DNA from: JBBQIY01 sp964618405
GTDB taxonomy: Bacteria > Verrucomicrobiota > Kiritimatiellia > RFP12 > UBA3636
Assembly (NCBI GenBank): GCA_964618405.1
Contig: CAZUAY010000021.1
Span: forward strand, 1-21,995
Direction of reading: 5' to 3'
DNA: 21,995 nucleotides
In this document: positions 15,381 through 21,995 of the stretch, piece by piece
Layout of the letters: the number at the start of each line of letters is the position of its first letter
Numbering within the stretch: position 1 is the first letter of the stretch
Notes under the pieces: model-generated
Database searches by the model: none
The model's input: the letters and a program-made list of their open reading frames with translations, nothing else
Told to the model about the DNA's origin: nothing
Program-made: the position numbers and the translations under genes

Positions 15381-16105
15381 TTGACGCGATGAGTAATGAT
15401 GGCTCGGAGTAGATCGGCTGATGCGCACTCGAGGTTCGCAACCTGCCGCGAAGCAGAACGGCGAAACCAAGCATAGAACATCATGGCCGGGATGGAAATC
15501 ATCAGACCTGCGATCGTCGTGATGAGCGCAAGCGAAACGCCCTGAGCAAGTGCCACGGGTTTCGCGGAGGCAATCGTGTCGCTCACCGCGTGGAAAGCAC
15601 CCAGCATACCGATGACGGTACCGAGGAGGCCGACCATGGGCGAAATTGACGCAATATCGAGAAGCCACTGCGTCCGACCCTGCAGCTTAGTCGCTTGGCG
15701 CGAACCTTCGCCCGTCATCGTGGCGTCGAGCATCATCGGATCCGCCTCGGGAGCCATGATGGCATAGTTAATCGCCGCCATGGCAACATGGGAGAACGGA
15801 CTCGGCTTGTAATCGCACACCTTGCGAGCCTCTTCGAATTGTCCGGCGCGGATCTTGTCCATCACGTCGTTCATGACGGCTCGGGGGATCGTAACCCCCG
15901 ACCGCAACGTCGCGAACAAGTAGAGAACGTTAGCGACGAAGAACACCGATATCGCTGCAAGGACGTACATCAGCTCACCACCATCCTTGAAAAATTGAAC
16001 CAAGGTGGTTCCAGAGCCAAGACCAGTAGCTTGTTCTTGGGCATAGACGGCAGTCGTTGCCAACACAACGAGTAGGGTTGAAATAGGACGGAATTCTCTC
16101 TTCAT
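15377..16105 (-). CDS. ExbB/TolQ-like proton channel subunit with signal-like N-terminus
   Basis: A 242-residue MotA/TolQ/ExbB-family protein. Start ATG 16105 has GGAG nine bases upstream and gives a signal-like N-terminus (MKREFRPISTLLVVLATTAV, then AQEQ); an upstream Met at 16150 has no such site. After the N-terminal segment come three membrane helices: MYVLAAISVFFVANVLYLF near residues 45-65, DIASISPMVGLLGTVIGMLG near 150-170, and LALITTIAGLMISIPAMMFY near 190-210. The GLLGTVIGM motif and the two adjacent Thr are conserved. The acidic residue usual in the third helix (Glu in ISEAL of E. coli ExbB) is Leu192 here (GVSLALITT), so proton passage may use other groups. First gene of the - strand run, with a 4-bp ATGA overlap into the ExbD-like gene. 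Confidence 0.92.
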   Translation of the reverse strand: MKREFRPISTLLVVLATTAVYAQEQATGLGSGTTLVQFFKDGGELMYVLAAISVFFVANVLYLFATLRSGVTIPRAVMNDVMDKIRAGQFEEARKVCDYKPSPFSHVAMAAINYAIMAPEADPMMLDATMTGEGSRQATKLQGRTQWLLDIASISPMVGLLGTVIGMLGAFHAVSDTIASAKPVALAQGVSLALITTIAGLMISIPAMMFYAWFRRSASRQVANLECASADLLRAIITHRVK

Positions 16106-16170
16106 TCGAAATTTCTCCAAGTACTGAAACATTTGCTCGTATGGTAGCATTTATCAATTAAAACGTGCAA

Positions 16171-16200
16171 TTCATATTTCACCCTTCCTCGTAATCGCAA
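16171..16200 (-). promoter_or_regulatory. Possible promoter for the ExbB-ExbD-TPR-VWA run
   Basis: On the minus strand TTGCGA (16195-16200) and TATGAA (16171-16176) are separated by 18 bases. Each matches four of six consensus positions. It lies about 65 bases before the ExbB start and back-to-back with the better + strand promoter at 16218. Confidence 0.3.
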
Positions 16201-16217
16201 TTCCTGATATGACATTA

Positions 16218-16247
16218 TTGAATAAGGGCGGACACTTGTGCTATAGT
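16218..16247 (+). promoter_or_regulatory. Sigma70-type promoter for the DUF58-rhomboid-protease run
   Basis: TTGAAT (16218-16223) and TATAGT (16242-16247, five of six matches to TATAAT) are separated by 18 bases. The transcription start would be near 16254, giving a leader of about 70 bases before the DUF58 ATG at 16324. Its close spacing to the minus-strand promoter suggests a shared control region. Confidence 0.55.
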
Positions 16248-16323
16248 AGTGCCCTGTACGAACTGTGCGGCTCAATTCACCCGAGCCAATTTTCTATAAC
16301 CCTCGAAATGTTTCGTTTAGATC

Positions 16324-17205
16324 ATGATTGACACTGTAGAACTGATGCGCAAGGTTGGAAACATCCGAATCTTGACCTCACGTCTGGTCGACGACCAACT
16401 CTCCGGCGACTACCATTCGTCTTTTAAAGGCCATGGCATCGAATTCGACGAGGTACGCGAATACACGGTAGGTGATGATATCCGCAGTATCGACTGGAAC
16501 GTCACCGCGCGGATAGGATTTCCGCATATCAAGCGATTCTCTGAAGAACGCGAACTTACCGTCATGTTTGTCGTTGACGTCTCGGGTTCACAGTCCTATA
16601 GCTCCACAAGCCACACGAAATCGGAGCTGGCTGCAGAGCTGACGTGCCTGCTCGCGCTCACGTCCGTCCGCAATCAGGACAACGTCGGCCTCATTCTTTT
16701 CTCCGACCACATCGTCAAGACGATTCCGCCCCGCAAAGGCCGGAAAGCCGTCATGCGTCTCGTTCGCGAGGTGTTAGCCGCCGATAATCCTAATGGCGGC
16801 ACCGACATCGCAGGAGCCCTCAATTATCTCAACAACGTGTTGCGGCGCAAAGCTGTCGTCTTCCTGGTCTCAGACTTTCAAGATGAGGGCTGGGAGAAGC
16901 GGCTGTCCATATCTGCACTCCATCACGACCTCGTCTGCTGCCATCTCTCAGACCCCTGCGAGAATGCGCTACCCGATATCGGCATGATCGAACTCGAAGA
17001 CCCTGAAACGGGTGAAACCATGTGGGTTGACACGTCCTCGAAGAGCCTTCGCGAGACCTTTGCGGCGAAGGCTGCGGAGAAAACTGAATCGTTAGCAGCA
17101 CTTTTTAAGCGCAACAAGATCGATGCAATGTTCCTCACGACCGATGCGGACCCCATCGTCAACGTCCGCAAATTTTTCCGTAAGAGGGCCGCCAAAACGC
17201 GCTAA
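16324..17205 (+). CDS. DUF58 protein with VWA-like metal-binding site
   Basis: A 293-residue DUF58-family protein. The N-terminus has the family hallmark LSGDYHSSFKGHGIEFDEVR then YTVGDDIRSIDWNVTAR and HIKRFSEEREL, which are standard for DUF58. It is followed by a full metal-ion-dependent adhesion site: Asp85, Ser87, Ser89 in VDVSGSQ; Thr160 in NGGTDIAGAL; Asp184 in VSDFQDE. It is soluble. In Bat-type clusters DUF58 works with a MoxR ATPase and membrane VWA proteins; here MoxR is absent from the window, and the membrane VWA protein is encoded by the divergent run. No Shine-Dalgarno is obvious ahead of the ATG. The rhomboid gene starts 4 bp after its stop, so the two are very likely one operon. 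Its exact role is unknown. Confidence 0.93.
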   Translation: MIDTVELMRKVGNIRILTSRLVDDQLSGDYHSSFKGHGIEFDEVREYTVGDDIRSIDWNVTARIGFPHIKRFSEERELTVMFVVDVSGSQSYSSTSHTKSELAAELTCLLALTSVRNQDNVGLILFSDHIVKTIPPRKGRKAVMRLVREVLAADNPNGGTDIAGALNYLNNVLRRKAVVFLVSDFQDEGWEKRLSISALHHDLVCCHLSDPCENALPDIGMIELEDPETGETMWVDTSSKSLRETFAAKAAEKTESLAALFKRNKIDAMFLTTDADPIVNVRKFFRKRAAKTR

Positions 17206-17209
17206 CGCC

Positions 17210-17920
17210 ATGCTCTTACTAACCCGCGTCAAGAGGGGCGCCGCATCCCTGTGGTCTGTGCTCGCCGGAATTCCCAACGGCGTAAAAATCATCGCGGGCT
17301 TGTGTATCCTCATGCGTGTGATGCAAATGGTGGTGGCGCAAGCCCCTGTACGAACTGTCCTGTTAGGCGAAGGCTCAAACTACCTGCTGGTGCCTGACGT
17401 GCTCACCTTCTTGTTTGCCATCCACGGAATCGGCCTTTCGTTGGGCTTCTTCTGGACTCCCGTAACCTATATGTTTCTGCACGGTTCCACCTCGCATCTC
17501 GTGCTCAACCTTATCGGTTTACTCACCTTCGGAACCGCCATCGAGAAGGACATCGGCAACCGACAGATGTGGGGCGTTTTCATCGCCAGCGGGATTATCG
17601 GCGGGATTTGTTGGACCCTTGCTAACGGACTCAACTCCGCGCAACCTTGCGTTGGAGCTTCTGCTGGCGTGCTGGGGTTGGTCGGTGCCTTCGCCGCGCT
17701 GAAACCGCACGAGCAATTCGACCTCTTTATCCCCTTCCCCATCGCCGTGTCAGCATGGGCCCTAGCCGCCATCCTCTTTTTTTTGAATGCCGCAGAGCTG
17801 GTGCTTGTGGAGTCGAACGTTGCCTATTTCGCCCATCTCGTCGGCATCCTTTCCGGAATCGTGTCCGGCTTCATTCTTAAATGGATAACCCACAAAGGCA
17901 CTAGAAAACTTCGTGAATAA
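17210..17920 (+). CDS. Rhomboid-family intramembrane serine protease
   Basis: A 236-residue multi-span membrane protein. I start it at ATG 17210, four bases after the DUF58 stop; the longer frame from 17123 overlaps DUF58 and is not needed. Rhomboid motifs are complete: TYMFLHGSTSHLVLNLIG (the H-x4-H-x3-N helix that supports the oxyanion hole), catalytic Ser151 in CVGASAGVLGLVGA, and catalytic His209 in AYFAHLVGILSG. About six or seven hydrophobic helices can be counted. Rhomboids cleave substrates inside the membrane, so a single-span protein such as the VWA anchor is a conceivable target, but nothing in the sequence proves that. Its last 8 bases overlap the start of the S41 protease gene, consistent with co-translation. 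Confidence 0.93.
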   Translation: MLLLTRVKRGAASLWSVLAGIPNGVKIIAGLCILMRVMQMVVAQAPVRTVLLGEGSNYLLVPDVLTFLFAIHGIGLSLGFFWTPVTYMFLHGSTSHLVLNLIGLLTFGTAIEKDIGNRQMWGVFIASGIIGGICWTLANGLNSAQPCVGASAGVLGLVGAFAALKPHEQFDLFIPFPIAVSAWALAAILFFLNAAELVLVESNVAYFAHLVGILSGIVSGFILKWITHKGTRKLRE

Positions 17921-19202
17921 AATAATCAACAGCTTCATCGTCTCCCTGTTCGTCGGCCTCCAGCTCGTCGTTGCCGAAACCAACCCGACGCAAGCAGCGT
18001 CAGAAAGCATCGCAACGAACGCAGTAGCATCGGCAACAACAACGTCGCCCTATAAAGAAATATCGGTCCTGACCGAAGCGATGTTCATCATTAAGAATCG
18101 CCACGTGAAGACAACCACGTTTAAAAGCCTCGTCTATGCTGCCCTTGACGGTATGGTCTACTCACTCGATCCTTACAGCAACTTCATGCGCTCGGACGAC
18201 TTCGACTTGTTCCAGAGGGATTCAAAGGGGCATCTGATCGGCATCGGCATCACGGTCAGCAACCTCGACAATACTTGGATCATCGACTACCCAATGCCAG
18301 GCTCTCCTGCCTTTCGTGCTGGCATCCGATCAGGCGACCAAATTCTCGGCATCAGTGACGCGACACCCGAAACCACCTCGTTTGAAGACGCCATGGACTT
18401 AATCCGCGGTGAACCCGGAACGGTCGTCATTCTCACGATCCAGCATGCTGGCGCCGAGTCCGCAATACCGATTGCCATCAAACGCGCTGACCTAAAAGTT
18501 CCGACCGTACAATCAGTACAGATTCTCACCAATTCTATCGGCTACGCCTACATCGCTAAGTTCGGCGAAAACACGCCAGCGGAATTGCGCCTTGCACTCC
18601 GTGAACAAAGGAAGCACAAAATGAAAGGCTATATTTTGGATTTGCGCGATAATCCGGGTGGACTCTTGCTAGCGGCAACCGACATCGCTGACGTCTTTCT
18701 CCCCAAAAACAAAGTTATCGTTTATACCAAGGGGCGAATCAAGGAAGAAGATGACGAAGTCTACAAAACTCGCAACAAGGATCTGCTCAACGGCATCCCG
18801 CTTGTCGTGCTGATCAACGGCGGTAGTGCCTCGGCCTCCGAAATACTCGCTGGGGCGATTCAGGACAACGATCGTGGCATTCTCATCGGTGAAACATCAT
18901 TTGGCAAGGCCTCGGTACAGTCTGTCTTTAATCTCTCCTCGCGCCCTGAAGAAGCGTTGCTACTCACCACGGCTCACTACTACACGCCTCTATCAACCAT
19001 GATCCACGGTCAGGGGATCAAACCCGACATCGAGGTGGCCCAGTCTTTCGAAGAATTTCATGCGGCCACAATCAAACGCCTTTGCACGACGCATCCAGAG
19101 CTGTGCCCTCCAAGCAGCGCTGAGAAAATCAGCGCCAACCTCGATGCGCCTCTCGAAGCTGCCATCCAATACCTCAACCACCCAATCGAAAAAACAGATT
19201 AA
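17913..19202 (+). CDS. ctpA: C-terminal-processing protease (S41, PDZ-containing), exported
   Basis: A 429-residue S41 protease. The start is GTG 17913, overlapping the rhomboid stop by 8 bp, followed by a signal peptide (NKIINSFIVSLFVGLQLVVA). Residues ~75-190 hold the helical lead-in and a PDZ domain (GIGITVSNLD, then PAFRAGIRSGDQILGI). The catalytic core has nucleophile Ser307 in GGSASASEI and Lys332 in TSFGKASVQ, a Ser-Lys pair 25 residues apart as in E. coli Tsp. The tail after 390 is a short extension. It degrades or trims periplasmic proteins at the C-terminus. Being third in the DUF58-rhomboid run, it suggests proteolytic control of an envelope component. The symbol is by family, since S41 paralogues are common. 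Confidence 0.93.
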   Translation: MNKIINSFIVSLFVGLQLVVAETNPTQAASESIATNAVASATTTSPYKEISVLTEAMFIIKNRHVKTTTFKSLVYAALDGMVYSLDPYSNFMRSDDFDLFQRDSKGHLIGIGITVSNLDNTWIIDYPMPGSPAFRAGIRSGDQILGISDATPETTSFEDAMDLIRGEPGTVVILTIQHAGAESAIPIAIKRADLKVPTVQSVQILTNSIGYAYIAKFGENTPAELRLALREQRKHKMKGYILDLRDNPGGLLLAATDIADVFLPKNKVIVYTKGRIKEEDDEVYKTRNKDLLNGIPLVVLINGGSASASEILAGAIQDNDRGILIGETSFGKASVQSVFNLSSRPEEALLLTTAHYYTPLSTMIHGQGIKPDIEVAQSFEEFHAATIKRLCTTHPELCPPSSAEKISANLDAPLEAAIQYLNHPIEKTD

Positions 19203-19253
19203 TAAAGACTAGAAACGACCCAATAGAGACGCCTATAAATCCTCGCTCTCTTC

Positions 19254-19282
19254 TTGTCTTATGCCGTGAAGTTTCATACAAT
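19254..19282 (+). promoter_or_regulatory. Possible promoter for the epimerase gene
   Basis: TTGTCT (19254-19259) and TACAAT (19277-19282, five of six -10 matches) with a 17-base spacer. The predicted start near 19289 gives a leader of about 64 bases to the ATG at 19353. This favours 19353 over the upstream TTG at 19254 as the gene start. Confidence 0.45.
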
Positions 19283-19352
19283 TGGCGACGATGTTCATTT
19301 GGTGCCGAGCCTTCTTCGTAATCGGTCGTTTGGGCAAGCAATCAGGAGTAAG

Positions 19353-20312
19353 ATGAAAGTTTTAGTAACCGGAGCGGCGGGATTCATCGGGATGCACCTA
19401 GCAGAGCGTCTGCTGGCCGAGGGGCATCAGGTGGTCGGCATCGACAATTTTAACGACTACTACAGCGTTGCGCTGAAAGAGGCACGCCACGAGTTGCTTG
19501 AGACAAGTCTGGGCTACAAGGGATTTCGTTGCGACTTGTGCGACGTCGCTCGGTTGAATGAAATTTTCAAAAGCGAACCGTTCGATGTTGTCTGTAATCT
19601 AGCTGCGCAGGCGGGCGTACGTTATTCGCTGACCAACCCGGCCGTATACATCAACAGCAACCTTGATGGTTTTGCAAATATTCTCGAATGCTGTCGGCAT
19701 CATCAAGTTCCCCGCCTCGTTTATGCGTCGAGCTCCAGCGTCTACGGCGGCAATACGAAGTTACCGTTTAATGAGGAGGATAAGGTCGACAATCCGGTTA
19801 GTCTGTATGCCGCCACGAAAAAGGCGAACGAGCTGATGGCGCACGCTTACACGCACCTCTATGGGATGCAGACCATCGGGCTTCGCTTCTTTACGGTCTA
19901 TGGCCCTTGGGGCCGACCGGACATGGCGATGTGGTTGTTTACAGAGGCGATGTTGGCCGGTCGTCCCATCAAGGTGTTCAACCACGGCAACATGATGCGT
20001 GACTTTACTTTTATCGATGACATCATCACGGGTGTCGTGGCTTGCATCCAGTCGAAAAACCTTGACCCCTACGAAATCTTTAATATCGGTAATAACCGTT
20101 CTGAGAAACTGATGCATCTTATTGAGCTGCTTTCGGGGGCCCTTGGGGTAAAGCCGAAGATGGAGATGTTGCCCATGCAGCCAGGAGACGTTCCCGCGAC
20201 GTACGCGGACATTACTCGCATCAACGCCAAGCTGGGGTTTGAACCGACGACGACGATAGAAGTTGGCATCCCTGAATTCGCCAAATGGTATAAACAGTAC
20301 CACGGCCTCTAA
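19353..20312 (+). CDS. NAD-dependent epimerase, UDP-glucuronate 4-epimerase-like
   Basis: A 319-residue extended short-chain dehydrogenase. The start ATG 19353 has AGGAG (19344-19348) four bases upstream, and homologues start at MKVLVTGAAGFIG. That segment is the Rossmann NAD motif (Gly7, Gly10, Gly13). DNFNDYYSVALKEARHELL is characteristic of UDP-glucuronate/UDP-galacturonate epimerases. Other marks are YASSSSVYGGN, the catalytic Tyr152-x3-Lys156 in SLYAATKK, and FFTVYGPWGRPDMA with NHGNMMRDFTFIDDI downstream. Family members are usually about 330 residues, so it is near full length. It would convert UDP-glucuronate to UDP-galacturonate for surface polysaccharide. A TrmJ-like gene follows after 13 bp. 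Confidence 0.9.
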   Translation: MKVLVTGAAGFIGMHLAERLLAEGHQVVGIDNFNDYYSVALKEARHELLETSLGYKGFRCDLCDVARLNEIFKSEPFDVVCNLAAQAGVRYSLTNPAVYINSNLDGFANILECCRHHQVPRLVYASSSSVYGGNTKLPFNEEDKVDNPVSLYAATKKANELMAHAYTHLYGMQTIGLRFFTVYGPWGRPDMAMWLFTEAMLAGRPIKVFNHGNMMRDFTFIDDIITGVVACIQSKNLDPYEIFNIGNNRSEKLMHLIELLSGALGVKPKMEMLPMQPGDVPATYADITRINAKLGFEPTTTIEVGIPEFAKWYKQYHGL

Positions 20313-20325
20313 GGCACGAATCGCG

Positions 20326-21090
20326 ATGTCACAAGAAAACATACGCATTGTCATGGTCGGCTCCCTTTACGGAGGGAATGTGGGTAGCGCGTGCCGCGCG
20401 ATGGTCAATATGGGAATTTCGAAATTGCGACTTGTTGCGCCTGATGCGGACATTAAGTGGGCCGAAGCGGAAATGATGGCCTGCCATGCAGAGCATGTGT
20501 TGAGTGCTCGGGAAGTTTATCCCACACTTGCCGAAGCCATCAGCGATTGCGTGGCAGTGGCCGGAACCACCGCACGCCAAGGCCTTTATCGTCAACATGC
20601 GGGAGGGCCTCGTGATGTTGCGCGAGCGCTTGCTGCGCTATCGGATAAAGGACCTGTGGCGATTGTGTTCGGTCGTGAAGATAAGGGGCTCTTAAACGAA
20701 GAGGTTGCACAATGTACGCATCTCGTGCGCATTCCGACGTCAACGGAACACGCATCACTCAACCTTGCCCAAGCAATCATGGTTCTATGCTATGAGTTAT
20801 TTTCGGCGCAGGGAGGCTATGAGCCAATCAAGGAAAAATCTGAATTGGCTCCCGGAGCACTGCGCGATCGGATGTTCGATCTCTGGCGCGACTATCTACT
20901 TGAAATTGGGTTTATGGAGGAGCCAAAGGCCGATCACATGATGGCGGCCTTTAACCGGATTTTCGCGCGCGGTGCTCTGACTGAAAACGACGTCACGATT
21001 CTAATGGGCGTTGTTCGCCAAAGTCAATGGGCGATTAATCGACGCCCTAAAAGCAGCGACATGACTCGTTGCGATTGCAATGAGTCTTAG
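20326..21090 (+). CDS. trmJ: TrmJ-like SPOUT RNA methyltransferase
   Basis: A 254-residue SPOUT methyltransferase (TrmH/TrmJ group) that likely 2'-O-methylates tRNA at position 32. I start at ATG 20326, where homologues begin, not at the upstream in-frame site inside the epimerase gene. The three SPOUT motifs are clear: GNVGSACRAMVNMGISKLRL near the N-terminus, VAIVFGREDKGLLNEEV, and IPTSTEHASLNLAQAIMVL, which together form the knotted SAM site. The C-terminal 90 residues are helical with the TrmJ-type segment FNRIFARGALTENDVTILMG and VRQSQWAI. A weak AAGG lies 11 bases before the ATG. It lies 13 bp after the epimerase, so the pair may be co-transcribed by position only; functions are unrelated. 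Confidence 0.9.
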   Translation: MSQENIRIVMVGSLYGGNVGSACRAMVNMGISKLRLVAPDADIKWAEAEMMACHAEHVLSAREVYPTLAEAISDCVAVAGTTARQGLYRQHAGGPRDVARALAALSDKGPVAIVFGREDKGLLNEEVAQCTHLVRIPTSTEHASLNLAQAIMVLCYELFSAQGGYEPIKEKSELAPGALRDRMFDLWRDYLLEIGFMEEPKADHMMAAFNRIFARGALTENDVTILMGVVRQSQWAINRRPKSSDMTRCDCNES

Positions 21091-21120
21091 CAGAGACAGG
21101 AACAGAGGAGACGGATTAAA

Positions 21121-21148
21121 GATCGCGACTTCGCGATCGCTACTTTTT
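21121..21148 (+). terminator. Intrinsic terminator (or dispersed hairpin) after trmJ
   Basis: GATCGCG (21121-21127) pairs with CGCGATC (21132-21138) around a short loop, followed by GCTAC and five T (21144-21148). The stem and T-run fit a rho-independent terminator for the epimerase/TrmJ genes, although five bases separate stem from T-run. TTTCTGTA follows, as after the hairpin at 5835. Confidence 0.6.
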
Positions 21149-21162
21149 CTGTAACTTCTCCT

Positions 21163-21190
21163 TTGCTTCAGCACTGGATTCGACTATAAT
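21163..21190 (+). promoter_or_regulatory. Promoter giving a leaderless ABC-ATPase message
   Basis: A perfect -10 TATAAT (21185-21190) with TTGCTT (21163-21168) 16 bases upstream. The expected start of transcription is at about 21197, the A of the ATG. No Shine-Dalgarno exists, consistent with leaderless translation. Confidence 0.6.
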
Positions 21191-21196
21191 CCCAGA

Positions 21197-21995
21197 ATGA
21201 TTGCATCCAAGGAAATTCACACATCAAAAATTGAAACTGGGACTGAAGACCCTGCGGTTTCCGTTCGCGATGTTTGCTTTGCCTACGGTGCGAACGAAGT
21301 GCTTCACAACGTTACGTTCGATATTCCGAGCAAGGCACTTGTCGCGGTTGTGGGTCCCAATGGCGGTGGCAAGTCCACCCTGCTCAATTTGCTCTTGGGA
21401 GTGCTTGAGCCACGATTCGGCACGATTTCTGTTTTGGGAAAGCCTGCCGCCGTGGGACGCCGTCGAATAGGGTTTGTTCCGCAGCAGATCCACTTCGATC
21501 CGAGTTTTCCGATCTCGGTGATTGAATCGGTCATGCTGGGCCGCGCAGCCGAAAATTTGTTTGGCGGCTTCAATCGGAAAGACCGAAAGGTCGCGGCCGA
21601 GGCCTTGGAGACCGTGGGACTTAGTTGTAAAGCAAAATCACTTTTCGCCGAATTATCGGGTGGAGAACGTCAGCGCGTGCTGATTGCTCAAGCGCTTTGT
21701 TACGAGACGGAGCTGCTCTTGCTCGATGAGCCGACGGCGAATGTCGATGCTGGGACGGAAGCGGAGCTCTATACTTTGTTCAAGGAACTGAACAAGACGA
21801 AGACCGTGCTGATCGTGTCCCACAACCTGCGCATTGTGATCTCGCATGCCACGCATATTCTTTGCGTGAATCGAACGGTAGATTTACATGATGTTAAAGT
21901 CGATAAGGTTGCCAAGCTCGTTCCCGTTGCCGGACACAGCGCGGTTTCTTGGATCAGCGACAGCCATCCTGCACACATCGAAAAAATGATCGAAG
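21197..21995 (+). CDS. ABC transporter ATPase, zinc/manganese-import type, 3' truncated
   Basis: Open from ATG 21197 to the right edge, 266 codons, so the C-terminus and permease partner lie outside the window. All ABC motifs are present: Walker A GPNGGGKS (53-60), Q-loop GFVPQQ, signature LSGGERQR (153-160), Walker B LLLLDEP (Asp177, Glu178) and the switch His209 in VSHN. The segment after the switch, HATHILCVNRTVDLHD, is typical of ZnuC/MntB-like ATPases of metal-ion importers (family D-like permeases with a periplasmic binding protein). The N-terminus has a 15-residue extension before the first beta strand. Around 60 residues beyond the core are visible, and the usual length of about 250 is already exceeded, so the gene likely ends soon. 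Substrate assignment is inference. Confidence 0.88.
   Translation, partial: MIASKEIHTSKIETGTEDPAVSVRDVCFAYGANEVLHNVTFDIPSKALVAVVGPNGGGKSTLLNLLLGVLEPRFGTISVLGKPAAVGRRRIGFVPQQIHFDPSFPISVIESVMLGRAAENLFGGFNRKDRKVAAEALETVGLSCKAKSLFAELSGGERQRVLIAQALCYETELLLLDEPTANVDAGTEAELYTLFKELNKTKTVLIVSHNLRIVISHATHILCVNRTVDLHDVKVDKVAKLVPVAGHSAVSWISDSHPAHIEKMIE

Noticed and set aside
14916..15668. Long ExbD frame beginning inside the ExbB gene
   Set aside because: The extra 96 residues are His/Arg/Cys-rich shadow translation of ExbB; the ATGA-coupled start at 15380 fits the family.
17123..17209. Upstream start for the rhomboid gene within DUF58
   Set aside because: It overlaps 83 bp of DUF58 coding sequence, and the ATG at 17210 gives a normal rhomboid N-terminus.

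Overview
The window looks like a chromosomal segment from a Gram-negative bacterium of the PVC superphylum (Verrucomicrobiota, Kiritimatiellota, Lentisphaerota or Planctomycetota). The reasons are a PQQ-propeller/malectin protein of a type common there, a stand-alone CBM9-like protein, an exported PHP metallohydrolase, a lipoprotein, a Tol/Exb-type motor, and intergenic DNA full of short tandem repeats and hairpins. The phylum is inferred from protein style only. No rRNA, tRNA, CRISPR array, phage gene or transposase was seen.

Bases 1-5820 (+ strand) hold a catabolic-looking run: the C-terminal part of a PQQ-like beta-propeller with a malectin-like tail, a six-hairpin glycosidase-like protein, an M14 zinc carboxypeptidase-like protein, and an alpha/beta hydrolase that overlaps it by 4 bp. 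Bases 5957-7997 (- strand) hold an exported PHP metallohydrolase followed by a CBM9-like protein. Bases 7998-8583 have no gene but carry a hexanucleotide array and a large nested inverted repeat. A small lipoprotein (8584-8982), a glycerophosphodiester phosphodiesterase and RsmI follow, then a repeat-rich gap.

The centrepiece is a divergent envelope locus. On the - strand, from 16105 down to 10753, an apparent operon encodes an ExbB/TolQ-like protein, an ExbD/TolR-like protein, a large periplasmic TPR protein and a von Willebrand A (VWA) protein, with junctions of 4-bp overlap, 4-bp gap and 1-bp gap. The VWA protein has an N-terminal membrane anchor with a Ser-x3-His motif like TonB and TolA, then a Pro/Glu-rich linker, and a VWA domain with complete metal site where TonB or TolA would have its C-terminal domain. 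I infer that a proton-driven motor drives or positions a VWA adhesion domain. On the + strand, from 16324 to 19202, DUF58 (also with a complete metal site), a rhomboid protease and a C-terminal-processing S41 protease form a second tight run. The lipoprotein at 8584 looks like a motor-independent TolR/ExbD periplasmic domain and may belong to the same biology.

Bases 19353-21090 hold a UDP-glucuronate 4-epimerase-like protein and a TrmJ-like tRNA methyltransferase. An ABC transporter ATPase of the zinc/manganese-import type starts at 21197, probably on a leaderless message, and runs off the right edge.
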